NCBI RefSeq assembly: GCF_000455325.1
Contig: NZ_HG322951.1
Location: 3,675,317 to 3,739,316, forward strand
Direction of reading: 5' to 3'
Origin: Mycolicibacterium septicum DSM 44393
Lineage (GTDB): Bacteria > Actinomycetota > Actinomycetes > Mycobacteriales > Mycobacteriaceae
DNA: 64,000 bases
The position numbers and the translations under genes were made by a program. Below the pieces are notes generated by a model. The model was not told where the DNA came from. It saw only the letters and a program-made list of their open reading frames with translations, and did not search any database. This document shows, one piece after another, positions 38,028 to 45,813 of this stretch; positions within the stretch are counted from its first letter, which is position 1; each line of letters begins with the position of its first letter.

Positions 38028-38045
38028 GCCGGTTGACCGGCCCCG

Positions 38046-38079
38046 GCGTGAGGCGCCCGATCCAACGGGCACCTCACGC
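38046..38079. terminator. Bidirectional terminator hairpin
   Basis: 14-bp stem (38046-38059 with 38066-38079) with one mismatch and a 6-nt loop, placed between the convergent gntP and RDD genes. GCGTGAGG/CCTCACGC forms the base of the stem. Confidence 0.65.
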
Positions 38080-38087
38080 AACGGGTT

Positions 38088-38618
38088 TCAGCCCCGGACC
38101 ACCTGCGTGCCGCCGGCGAGTTCGTCGTGCTTGCCCTGCTTGGTGGGGCTGGAGCTGATCGTCACCGCGATGATGATCATCGCGACGATGGCCAGGAAGC
38201 CACCCGCGAACGGGATGATCGGCAGCAGGGTAAAGGCATTGCGGATGGCTGACTCTTTGGCAGTCGGCTTCGGTGTGTTGCCCGCGCCGTGCACCGCGAG
38301 GCCCAGCATCTTCTTGCCCGGTGTGGCACCTGTCGCCACTTCGAGACCGACGAAGTACACGAACATCAGCAATCCGGTGAACAAGCCGGTCACCCAGTAG
38401 CTCGACAGCGAGTCGGTGACGAACGACAGGAAGAACGCCACGATCGCGACGAGGATGCCGTCGATCACCCGGGCCAGCCAGCGCCGGCCCAAACCGCCGG
38501 GGGTCTGCGTGCCGTAGGGCGGGGGATAGCCGCCCGGGACCTGCCCGCCGTAGGGCGGTGGGTAGCCGCCCGGTTGTCCGTATTGCCCGAATTCCGGTTG
38601 ATAGTCACCCGTGGTCAT
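38088..38618 (-). CDS. RDD-family membrane protein with Pro/Gly/Tyr-rich N-terminus
   Basis: 176 aa. Residues 1-42 are a low-complexity cytoplasmic region containing two copies of GGYPPPYG. The RDD domain follows: GRRWLARVIDGILVAI, two or three membrane helices, and GATPGKKMLGLAVH. Function unknown; such proteins occur widely in mycobacteria. Single gene, convergent with gntP. Confidence 0.85.
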   Translation of the reverse strand: MTTGDYQPEFGQYGQPGGYPPPYGGQVPGGYPPPYGTQTPGGLGRRWLARVIDGILVAIVAFFLSFVTDSLSSYWVTGLFTGLLMFVYFVGLEVATGATPGKKMLGLAVHGAGNTPKPTAKESAIRNAFTLLPIIPFAGGFLAIVAMIIIAVTISSSPTKQGKHDELAGGTQVVRG

Positions 38619-38627
38619 GCCACAACG

Positions 38628-39422
38628 CTACCGATCAAGGCGCTGGTCGAGTTGGGTTCGTGCGAGATCGGCAAGAGCAGCGGAGCGTTCCCGGGCGGCC
38701 TCGGCCAGTTCGGGTGCGCGTTCGCGGGCGACATGGGCGAGTTCGCCGGCCCGCGCACGGGCGGCGTCGGCCACCTCGGGTCCATGTTCACGCGCGAGTT
38801 GGGCCAACTCCGAGGCCAATTCGGTCGCCCTGTCCACAGCCGCGTCGGCGAGTTCGCGGCCGCGTTCGGCGCCGACGGCCAGACCGTGACCGATCTTCTC
38901 GGCGATGGCACTGTCGGCGAGCGTGTCACCGCCCGCCGCCACACCGGGAACGGCGGCGGCGACACTGGCCGAGACGTGTCGCGCGGCACGGCGTCCACGC
39001 CAGGCCAGCGATGGCTTGCCCGCGGTGTCGGCCGCCGCGATGATCAGACCGCCCAGCAGGCTCACGTCGGTCAGAAACTCACGGCGCTGGCGCGCGGCGT
39101 GTTGCGGGTCGGAATCCTTCAAGAATGCCTGCGAACCAAGGCTTCCCGGAATCATCGTGACGGCAAGGGCCGCCGCGGTCAGGCGGGGCGCACGCCCGGC
39201 GGCCAGCAGCAGCCCACCCGCCACCTGGACCACCGCGTTGACCCGGGCGACGGTATGGGCGTTGTTGGGAACTCCGGCACCCACCGGGCCGGGCAGTGCG
39301 CTCAGCGCGCCGAGGGTTCTCTGTGTCGTCTCGGTGGAGGTACTCGGGTCGCGCAGGGTGTCCACACCGCGGGCAATGAAGGTCGCAGACAGCATGGGGC
39401 GGGCGATTCGTCTGATCAACAT
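38628..39422 (-). CDS. DoxX-family membrane protein with long Ala/Glu/Arg coiled-coil tail
   Basis: 264 aa. Residues 1-130 are a DoxX-like four-helix membrane region (RRIARPMLSATFIARGVDTL, HTVARVNAVVQVAGGLLLA, PGSLGSQAFL). From about residue 170 the protein becomes a charged Ala/Glu/Arg heptad-like repeat (RELADAAVDRATELASELAQ, then REHGPEVADAARARAGELA) to the end. The tail probably forms a cytoplasmic helical rod or coiled coil. Function not known; mycobacterial DoxX proteins have been linked to membrane redox complexes. Its stop lies 9 nt upstream of the RDD gene start side on the same strand. Confidence 0.8.
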   Translation of the reverse strand: MLIRRIARPMLSATFIARGVDTLRDPSTSTETTQRTLGALSALPGPVGAGVPNNAHTVARVNAVVQVAGGLLLAAGRAPRLTAAALAVTMIPGSLGSQAFLKDSDPQHAARQRREFLTDVSLLGGLIIAAADTAGKPSLAWRGRRAARHVSASVAAAVPGVAAGGDTLADSAIAEKIGHGLAVGAERGRELADAAVDRATELASELAQLAREHGPEVADAARARAGELAHVARERAPELAEAARERSAALADLARTQLDQRLDR

Positions 39423-39469
39423 GGGCTAGGAGTTCCCCCAGGCCGCCAGAGCAAACCTGTGCGGTCGGC

Positions 39470-40291
39470 TCAGTGAGGACCGGCCAGGAGAACTTCGCTG
39501 AGGTGGGTGGTGGTCTGGACTCCGTCGTCGTAGCCGCCCTGGTCGCCGAGGGCATTCATGATCGCCAACGTGTACCGCTGCTGCGGTCCCGCGAAACCGA
39601 CGCTGTTGATCACCCAGCCGCCCTGTTCGAGTGACCAGCCGTCCTTGTTACCGGGATTCATCGCCGCGCCCGCACCCCAGACACCCCACTGCTGGTTGGC
39701 GTCCACGTGCTGCAGTGCGTCCACGATGCCTGCCGTTTCGGCCGGCGGGAGGCTGGTCAGCGTGTAGTTCATCAACCGGTCCAGATCCTCGGGCGTGGCC
39801 TTCTGGAAGCCCCAGTACGGGAAGGTCTTGCTGAATCCGCGTTGCGGTTGTAGCCCGGTCAGCCCGTACGCCCCGAAATCGGCGTTGAAGGCCTGGTGAT
39901 CGGCGCCGCTGTACCGGGTCCACAGGGTGTCGGCGGCGTCGTCGTCGGACGAGTGCAGCATCGCTGCCATCAGGGCCCGGTCCGAATCGGTCAGCGTCAC
40001 GGCCCCGGCCCGTTGCCTGGTCAGCAGGTCGACCACCATGCCCAGCTTGATCGTGGACGCCGTCCACACCAGGTCACCGGCGTGCGCGTTCCGGTAGACG
40101 GCGCCGGTGGTGCGGTCGCGCAGCACGTATCCGACCGTGCCGGGGCGGCCCGCCAGATAGGCGTCGGCGGCGGCGACGCGCTCGGCGAGGCTGCAGTCCG
40201 CCCCCGTCGTGCAGGCTGCCCGCGCCGACGGGATCGTGATGCCGCACGCCATCGCGACGAGTACGCAAACAGAGAACAGGAGGCGATGCAC
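39470..40291 (-). CDS. Exported beta-lactamase-like serine hydrolase (class A/PBP fold)
   Basis: About 273 aa. GTG 40291 gives a proper signal peptide (VHRLLFSVCVLVAMACGITI, cleavage near SARA-AC); the upstream TTG 40342 is rejected because it adds a non-signal extension. The transpeptidase-fold motifs are present: SxxK as STIK in TASTIKLGM, an SDN-like SSDDDAADT, and KDG in the position of KTG. Related to mycobacterial LppW-type proteins rather than proven beta-lactamases, so antibiotic hydrolysis should not be assumed. Divergent from the metallo-hydrolase gene with 50 nt between starts. Confidence 0.75.
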   Translation of the reverse strand: MHRLLFSVCVLVAMACGITIPSARAACTTGADCSLAERVAAADAYLAGRPGTVGYVLRDRTTGAVYRNAHAGDLVWTASTIKLGMVVDLLTRQRAGAVTLTDSDRALMAAMLHSSDDDAADTLWTRYSGADHQAFNADFGAYGLTGLQPQRGFSKTFPYWGFQKATPEDLDRLMNYTLTSLPPAETAGIVDALQHVDANQQWGVWGAGAAMNPGNKDGWSLEQGGWVINSVGFAGPQQRYTLAIMNALGDQGGYDDGVQTTTHLSEVLLAGPH

Positions 40292-40341
40292 AGGAGTAGC
40301 TTCGCAGGCGTGCGTCCCATTGCCGGCATCGACGGTGGGCA

Positions 40342-41040
40342 ATGAACTACGACTGGGAACAGTTGGGCGAGGGTGTGTGGCGCACCCGCCTGCCGTTCCT
40401 GGATGTGACGGTAGGACTCGTCGGTGGTCGCACGCACGCCCTGTTGGTCGATTCCGGCACCACGTTGGCCGAGGCCCGCGGCATCGAGGCCGACGTTGCC
40501 GCGCTGACGGCGCGACGGGTCGGGCATATCGTCCTGACGCACAACCATTTCGACCACGTCCTCGGCTGCTCGTGGTTCAGCGAGGCCGAAATCCATTGCG
40601 CACCAGAGGTTGCCGCTGCCATGACATCGGGCCGGGCGCACCTGCGCGAGGATGCGATCCGCTACGGCGCCGATGCCGACGATGTCGACCAGGCCATCGC
40701 GGCGATGCCCGTCCCCGCACACCAGGTGTCCGGCGGCGATATCGATCTCGGCGGTCGGACCGTGACCATCCGGCGTCCCGGCCGGGGCCACACCGACCAC
40801 GACCTGATCGTCACGGTGCCGGGCAGGCACACGGTGGTGTTCTGCGGCGATCTCGTCGAGCAGTCCGGTGACCCGGTCATCGACGCCGACTCCGACCTCG
40901 AGGCCTGGCCGGTCACCCTGGACGCGGTGCTCGCCGCGGGCGGGGAGGACGGAGTGTTCGTCCCCGGCCACGGCGCCGTCGTCGACGCGCATTTCATCCG
41001 GCTGCAGCAGCGCTGGCTGAGCGCCTGGTCCGCTTCGTGA
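40342..41040 (+). CDS. Metallo-beta-lactamase-fold hydrolase
   Basis: 232-aa cytoplasmic metallo-hydrolase of unknown substrate. The HxHxDH metal-binding motif is present as THNHFDHVLG, with later ligands in GRGHTDHDLIV, FCGDLVEQSGDP and VPGHGAVV. No signal peptide. It is followed 44 nt later by an acyl-CoA thioesterase-like gene on the same strand; the pair may form an operon ended by the hairpin at 41912. Confidence 0.87.
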   Translation: MNYDWEQLGEGVWRTRLPFLDVTVGLVGGRTHALLVDSGTTLAEARGIEADVAALTARRVGHIVLTHNHFDHVLGCSWFSEAEIHCAPEVAAAMTSGRAHLREDAIRYGADADDVDQAIAAMPVPAHQVSGGDIDLGGRTVTIRRPGRGHTDHDLIVTVPGRHTVVFCGDLVEQSGDPVIDADSDLEAWPVTLDAVLAAGGEDGVFVPGHGAVVDAHFIRLQQRWLSAWSAS

Positions 41041-41084
41041 TCCCCGCCGACAAATTTAGTTAGCCCATATGCGACGATTCGCCG

Positions 41085-41903
41085 ATGACCGAGGTTGACG
41101 CCCATTTTGTGCAGTCCGAGCAGGACAGGTTCCAGCCGACCCGCTTTGCGCAGAGCCACTGGGGTGAGGATCACCTCAACGGACCGGCGTTGGTCGGTCT
41201 GGCCGCGCGGGCGCTGGAAGCGGCCTTCGGACTGCCCGAATTTCTGCCGGCCCGGTTGACGGTCGACCTGTTCAAGGCCGCGCGCGGGGTGCCGACCACG
41301 ACGAAGGTGGCGTTGGTCCGCGACGGTCGGCGGGTCCGCAACTCCGAATGCGAGCTGGTGCAGGACGGTGTCACCGTGGCACGTGCGACGTTGGTGCAGT
41401 ACCGGCTCAGTGCACCCCCGCGCGGTGAGGAGTGGACGGCGCCGACCCACTTCGAGCCGCCGACCGCGCTCGATGGGGACCGGACCACCTATATGGGCAG
41501 CGATGCGGGCGGTTGGAGTCGCGCCATCGCCGAACATCAGAACGCGTCCCGCAAGCGCTTCATGAATCGGACCATCACCGTGGTGCAGGGACAGCCCAAC
41601 TCGCCGTTCGTGCGGGCCGCGATGGCCGCCGAGGGCACCAGCCTGGTGACCAACCTGGGCACCGCCGGTGTCGGTTACATCAACGGTGACCTGACCGTCG
41701 CCCTGTCGCGGTTGCCCGGCGACGAGTGGATCGGCGTCCAGGCCGATTCGCACTGGGCCGCCGATGGTGTCGCCGTCGGTGGGTCGACGCTGTTCGACAG
41801 CGCGGGGGCGTTCGGTACCGGCCTTGTCACGGCGATCAGCAATCCCGCGGCGCAGATCGATTTCTCCCACGACCCGTTTCCGGATCGCACCGCACCACGG
41901 TGA
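41085..41903 (+). CDS. Acyl-CoA thioesterase-like (double hotdog, TesB/4HBT_3) protein
   Basis: 272 aa with the double-hotdog layout of mycobacterial thioesterase-family proteins: N-terminal HWGEDHLNGPALVGLAARALE, FLPARLTVDLFKAA, and C-terminal DEWIGVQADSHWAADGVAVG followed by GGSTLFDSAGAFGTG. Expected to hydrolyse acyl-CoA thioesters; the chain length is unknown. Starts 44 nt after the metallo-hydrolase. It is unlikely to be the missing release enzyme of the peptide synthetase, which lies 14 kb away. Confidence 0.8.
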   Translation: MTEVDAHFVQSEQDRFQPTRFAQSHWGEDHLNGPALVGLAARALEAAFGLPEFLPARLTVDLFKAARGVPTTTKVALVRDGRRVRNSECELVQDGVTVARATLVQYRLSAPPRGEEWTAPTHFEPPTALDGDRTTYMGSDAGGWSRAIAEHQNASRKRFMNRTITVVQGQPNSPFVRAAMAAEGTSLVTNLGTAGVGYINGDLTVALSRLPGDEWIGVQADSHWAADGVAVGGSTLFDSAGAFGTGLVTAISNPAAQIDFSHDPFPDRTAPR

Positions 41904-41911
41904 CCGACATG

Positions 41912-41946
41912 CCGGCCGATGTGGTCGTCCGATTTTGATCGGCCGG
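41912..41946 (+). terminator. Hairpin after the thioesterase gene
   Basis: Perfect 9-bp stem CCGGCCGAT/ATCGGCCGG with a 17-nt loop, 8 nt after the stop codon. The rest of the gap to 42069 holds only short GC-rich inverted repeats; I found no recognisable riboswitch or cysteine-rich leader peptide there. Confidence 0.5.
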
Positions 41947-42069
41947 ATTTGATCCCTTGTTTCGGCCGCCGGGTTGGCAGATAGTTTCGCCGCCCCGCGG
42001 GATCTGTGAGCCCGCGCGTTGTTCGCCGGTCTCCGCCGGCGGAGCTGAACCTGCTGCCGGAGGTCTCCC

Positions 42070-43440
42070 GTGACACGCCAGATCGTGCTCAATGCGTTCG
42101 ACATGAACTGCGTGGCCCACATCGTGGCCGGTACCTGGCGACACCCGGACTCGCAGGCGGTGCGCTACAAGGACATCGACTACTGGCTGGACCTGGCCCG
42201 GTTGCTCGAACGCGGCCTGTTCGACGGACTGTTCATCGCCGACGTGCTCGGCATCTACGACGTCTACGGGGGTGGCCCGGCAGCCGCGCTGCGTTCGGGC
42301 GCCCAGGTGCCGGTCAACGATCCGCTGTTGGTGGTGCCCGCAATGGCCACCGTGACCGACAATCTCGGCTTCGGTATCACCGCGGCCACGTCGTTCGAGC
42401 ACCCGTACTCGTTCGCCCGCCGGATGTCCACGCTGGATCACCTGACCAAGGGGCGGGTCGGCTGGAACATCGTCACCGGCTATCTGGAGAGTGCCGCGCG
42501 CAACCACGGCCTGGACACCATCACCCCCCATGCCGACCGCTACGACATCGCCGACGAGTACACCGAGGTGCTGTACAAGCTGTGGGAGGGTTCATGGGAA
42601 GACGATGCCGTCGGCACCGCGCCGGGTCGGGCCGCCTACGCCGATCCCGCCAAGGTGCACCCGATCGGGCATGACGGCAAGCACTTTCGCGTCCCCGGCA
42701 TCCACTTGTGCGAACCCTCGCCGCAGCGCACCCCGGTGCTCTACCAGGCCGGTGCGTCGAATCGCGGCCGTCAGTTCGGGGCCGAGAACGCCGAGGTGAT
42801 CTTCATCGGGGCGCCGACCAAGGAACTGTTGCGCGAGGCGGTGGCCGATATCCGGGCCAGGGCCGCGGCGGCCGGGCGTGACCCGTATGACGTCAAGATC
42901 GTGAACGGGCACGTGGTCGTGACGGGGGCGACCGAGCAGGCCGCGCAAGCCCGATATGACGAGTTCCGGCGTTACACCGATCCGGAAGGGACGCTGGCAC
43001 TGTGGTCCGGGTGGCTCGGCACCGACCTGTCGCGGTTCGACCTCGATGATCCGGTGGCGGTCACCGACAACGAGTTCCTGAAGTCCTCGGTGGAGACGTT
43101 CGGCCAGGGCCAGTGGACGTTGCGCGACTTCATCGACTCGAAGTCGATCGACGCCGAGGGCGGCTTCACCGTCGGGTCGCCGACGAAGGTGGCCGACGAG
43201 CTGCAGGAGTGGTTCGAGGAGACCGATGTCGACGGTTTCAACCTGACCAACGTGATCACACCGGGCTCGTTCGTCGATTTCGTCGACCACGTGGTGCCGG
43301 AGTTGCAGCGGCGCGGGCTGTACAAGACCTCGTACGAGGAGGGCACGTTGCGCAACAAGATGTTCGGGCGCGGTCCGCGGCTGCCCGAATCGCACCGGGC
43401 GGCGGGCTACCGCGACCTCGCCGAATCCCTGACCAGCTGA
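42070..43440 (+). CDS. LLM-class flavin-dependent monooxygenase (NtaA/SnaA/DszA type)
   Basis: 456 aa, FMNH2-dependent oxygenase of the bacterial luciferase superfamily, NtaA/SoxA/DszA branch, which oxidises sulfur- or nitrogen-containing organics. Matching features: N-terminal ADVLGIYDVYGG, GITAATSFEHPYSFARRMSTLDHL, GRVGWNIVTGYLESAARN, PHADRYDIADEYTEVLYKLW and TPVLYQAGASNRGRQFGAENAE. GTG start with GGAGG 6-7 nt upstream. No flavin reductase is encoded beside it. The substrate cannot be told from sequence; a role in sulfur scavenging is possible. Confidence 0.9.
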   Translation: MTRQIVLNAFDMNCVAHIVAGTWRHPDSQAVRYKDIDYWLDLARLLERGLFDGLFIADVLGIYDVYGGGPAAALRSGAQVPVNDPLLVVPAMATVTDNLGFGITAATSFEHPYSFARRMSTLDHLTKGRVGWNIVTGYLESAARNHGLDTITPHADRYDIADEYTEVLYKLWEGSWEDDAVGTAPGRAAYADPAKVHPIGHDGKHFRVPGIHLCEPSPQRTPVLYQAGASNRGRQFGAENAEVIFIGAPTKELLREAVADIRARAAAAGRDPYDVKIVNGHVVVTGATEQAAQARYDEFRRYTDPEGTLALWSGWLGTDLSRFDLDDPVAVTDNEFLKSSVETFGQGQWTLRDFIDSKSIDAEGGFTVGSPTKVADELQEWFEETDVDGFNLTNVITPGSFVDFVDHVVPELQRRGLYKTSYEEGTLRNKMFGRGPRLPESHRAAGYRDLAESLTS

Positions 43441-43451
43441 CTCCCGGTGCG

Positions 43452-43919
43452 TCAACGGCGAAACACGAGCCACCGCATGGCGCTGTACATGTAGATCGCC
43501 TCGCAGCCGCCCGCAACGATGCGGGCCAGGTGGTACTCGACACCGACAGCCGCCAGCCCGCTGGACACCCCCAGGATGAATGCCAGGTAATTGATCACGA
43601 CGACCACCACGTACACCGTCAGCTGGGGACCGACGGCGGCGTGCGAACGGAAGTTCAGGGTCCGGTTCAGGTAGTACGCCAGGCCGAACGCCCCCACGTA
43701 TCCGACGGTCACCGCGAGCGGGAGCGGCACCCTGAATGCGCCGTGCAGGGCCGTGAGGATCGCCAGGTCGACGCCGAAGGTGAACGTGTTGATCAAGACG
43801 AAACCGAGAAATGTCGGGGCCACAACAGAATTCAGCGGCGCCGGCAGCGCGCGGACGACCAGGACACAGAACCGGTGGAACCGTTCGGCGGTAGCTGCCC
43901 GGCTTCGATCGTCTCGCAC
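43452..43919 (-). CDS. GtrA-like four-helix membrane protein
   Basis: 155 aa with four predicted membrane helices and the GtrA pattern: GFVLINTFTFGVDLAILTAL, GYVGAFGLAYYLNRTLNFRS, and a closing YMYSAMRWLVFRR. GtrA proteins assist translocation of lipid-linked sugars or, in mycobacteria, act in cell-wall arabinogalactan assembly. GTG start. Downstream of the P450 gene by 78 nt on the same strand and convergent with the flavin monooxygenase. Confidence 0.82.
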   Translation of the reverse strand: MRDDRSRAATAERFHRFCVLVVRALPAPLNSVVAPTFLGFVLINTFTFGVDLAILTALHGAFRVPLPLAVTVGYVGAFGLAYYLNRTLNFRSHAAVGPQLTVYVVVVVINYLAFILGVSSGLAAVGVEYHLARIVAGGCEAIYMYSAMRWLVFRR

Positions 43920-43997
43920 ATGGACACCGTGGCATCGGAAGGTGTCAGGTTCGTGAGCGCCGAGCGAACTCCGATGAAGCCCTGGCGATCCCGCGCA

Positions 43998-45311
43998 TCA
44001 TGCCCCGGTTCGGGCCGGGGTGAACCGGATGTTCAGATGCGTCAGACCCCGCAGGATGAACGTGGGCAGATAGCGGTATCTGCGGGCGTCCGGCGGGCCG
44101 TGGACCTCCTCGTCGATCCAGATGCGTTCGGTGCGGTCGAGTAGCCGGTTCAGGCTGACCAGGCCTTCGGTGCGGGCCAATGGGGCACCCGGGCAGCTGT
44201 GCGGTCCGCGACCGAACGCCACATGGTTGCGGGCATTGGCGCGGTCGGCATCGAAGCGGTCCGGATTCTCGAACTTGGCGGGATCCCGGTTCATCGCGGC
44301 GTTCACCAGCATGACGGTGGTCCCGGCGGGAACCTCGACGCCGCCGATTCTCACGGGGACCTTGGCGAGCCGGAAATCTCCGCGCACCGGGCTCTCGTAG
44401 CGCAGGGACTCCTCGATGAAACGTGGGATCAGCGTGCGGTCGGCGCGCAGCCGACGCTGCAACTGCTGATCTTCGGCCAGGATCAGCACCGCGGCCGACA
44501 GCAACCGGATGGTGGTCTCCTGTCCCGCGGCGAACAGGTTGGCGGCCACCCGGACCGCGTCGATCACCTCGGGGGTGCTCCCGTCCGGGAAGGTCGCAGC
44601 AGAAACCCCGGTCAGGACGTCCTCGCGCGGCCGGGCCCGCCGGTCACCGATGTACTCGGTGAATTTCCCGTACAGGTACTCCAGGGGCGTCTGTTGCAGC
44701 GACTCGCCCTTACTGCTGCCGATCGTGCCGGTGTGGCCGCCGTGCAGCAAGGCTTGCTGGAACTCGGGATGATCGGATTCGGGAACTCCGAGCAGGTCGG
44801 CGATCACCAGCATCGCGAAGGGGCCCGCGAAATCGTCGATGAACTCGCAGCAGCCGTCGGTCAATGCGGTGTCGTACTGACGGTCGGCGATCCGCCAGAT
44901 GAACTGTTCGTTCTCCTTGAGCCGCTTGGGCGTGATCATTCTGGCCAGCAGGGCACGATGATCCGTGTGCTTCGGCGGATCGAAGGTGGGCAGCTGGTCG
45001 TTGAACGGCAGGTCGTCGCGGTGGGATTCGATCAGATCCGAGATGTCGGTAGCGCCCGATCCGTCGAGTGGAACCGGAAAACCGGGAAACGGGCCGGTGA
45101 CCGACAGGCACGAGGAGAAGCGTTCACTGTCGTTGTAGATCGCCACGCCCTCGTCGTATCCGGTGACCATCACGACGCCGTGGTGTGTCTCCGTGCGTAG
45201 CGGACATTCCGTGCGCAACTCAGCCAGGTAGGCGTAGGGGTCGTGCAAGAGCCTGTTGTCGGTGAAGAAGTCGACGGCGTCGACATCGCCACGGTTGGTC
45301 TCGATGCTCAC
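43998..45311 (-). CDS. Cytochrome P450
   Basis: 437-aa soluble heme monooxygenase. Heme-binding signature FGRGPHSCPG with the thiolate Cys near residue 373, I-helix oxygen-activation motif AGQETT, and K-helix ExxR in ESLRYESPVRGD. GTG start overlaps the NTF2-like gene stop by 4 nt (GTGA), so the two are translationally coupled; the Rieske oxygenase gene is next upstream. No ferredoxin or reductase gene is adjacent, so electron partners must come from elsewhere. The substrate is unknown; the company suggests catabolism of an aromatic, terpenoid or steroid compound. Confidence 0.94.
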   Translation of the reverse strand: MSIETNRGDVDAVDFFTDNRLLHDPYAYLAELRTECPLRTETHHGVVMVTGYDEGVAIYNDSERFSSCLSVTGPFPGFPVPLDGSGATDISDLIESHRDDLPFNDQLPTFDPPKHTDHRALLARMITPKRLKENEQFIWRIADRQYDTALTDGCCEFIDDFAGPFAMLVIADLLGVPESDHPEFQQALLHGGHTGTIGSSKGESLQQTPLEYLYGKFTEYIGDRRARPREDVLTGVSAATFPDGSTPEVIDAVRVAANLFAAGQETTIRLLSAAVLILAEDQQLQRRLRADRTLIPRFIEESLRYESPVRGDFRLAKVPVRIGGVEVPAGTTVMLVNAAMNRDPAKFENPDRFDADRANARNHVAFGRGPHSCPGAPLARTEGLVSLNRLLDRTERIWIDEEVHGPPDARRYRYLPTFILRGLTHLNIRFTPARTGA

Positions 45312-45772
45312 TCCGAGATCTCAACTCCCTCATAGCTGGTCAGCATCTCGGTGTTCGGCAACGCCATCTGCAGATAGACGTCGATGTGACGGATCTTGTC
45401 GTCGGGGGTGAACTCGTACACCGAGATCGAGTTGACCACGGACTCGAAATCGCCCATCTTCGTGCGTTCTTCGAGCTCGAGGAACACCACGCCGTCGACC
45501 TCGCTGACCCGTTTGAACAAGCCGTCCCATTCCGAGGCGGTCGCCCAGTTGGTCAGGAAGCCGGTGTACTGCTCCCAGTTCATCACCTCTTTGAAGTTGC
45601 CGACCCGTTCGAACTCGTCGGCGGCGACCAGATCCGCCAGCGGCGCCCAGCCTTCGTCCCCGAACCCGGGTTGTTTGGCGGCGTCCACGAGCCGCTTGGT
45701 GGTGACCGCGTACTGCACCGCCGCGCGACTCCGGCCGGTGTAATCGTCGACGACCTCACTGACATGCTTCAA
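45308..45772 (-). CDS. NTF2-like (SnoaL-fold) protein
   Basis: 154-aa protein of the NTF2/SnoaL fold class, judged by length and pattern (VMNWEQYTGFLTNWA, GVVFLELEER, SVYEFTPDDKIRHIDVYLQM). Members act as small isomerases, cyclases, dehydratases or as structural partners. Lying between a Rieske oxygenase alpha subunit and a P450, it could be a pathway isomerase or dehydratase, or a diverged beta-like partner of the oxygenase, since dioxygenase beta subunits share this fold. A second NTF2-like gene at 61669 sits in the same position relative to a P450 remnant. Confidence 0.7.
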   Translation of the reverse strand: MKHVSEVVDDYTGRSRAAVQYAVTTKRLVDAAKQPGFGDEGWAPLADLVAADEFERVGNFKEVMNWEQYTGFLTNWATASEWDGLFKRVSEVDGVVFLELEERTKMGDFESVVNSISVYEFTPDDKIRHIDVYLQMALPNTEMLTSYEGVEISE

Positions 45773-45813
45773 CGAAAAGACCTCTTCTGTAGTGATTTTC
45801 GAGACAGGATCGA

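Noticed and set aside
41085..41903. The thioesterase-like protein as release enzyme of the NRPS product
   Set aside because: It is a double-hotdog acyl-CoA type, not an alpha/beta-hydrolase type II thioesterase, and lies 14 kb away among unrelated genes.
41947..42069. Riboswitch or cysteine-type leader peptide upstream of the flavin monooxygenase
   Set aside because: A short GTG frame at 42006 reads on past the monooxygenase start and has no Cys run; the GC-rich inverted repeats fit no riboswitch I can recall.
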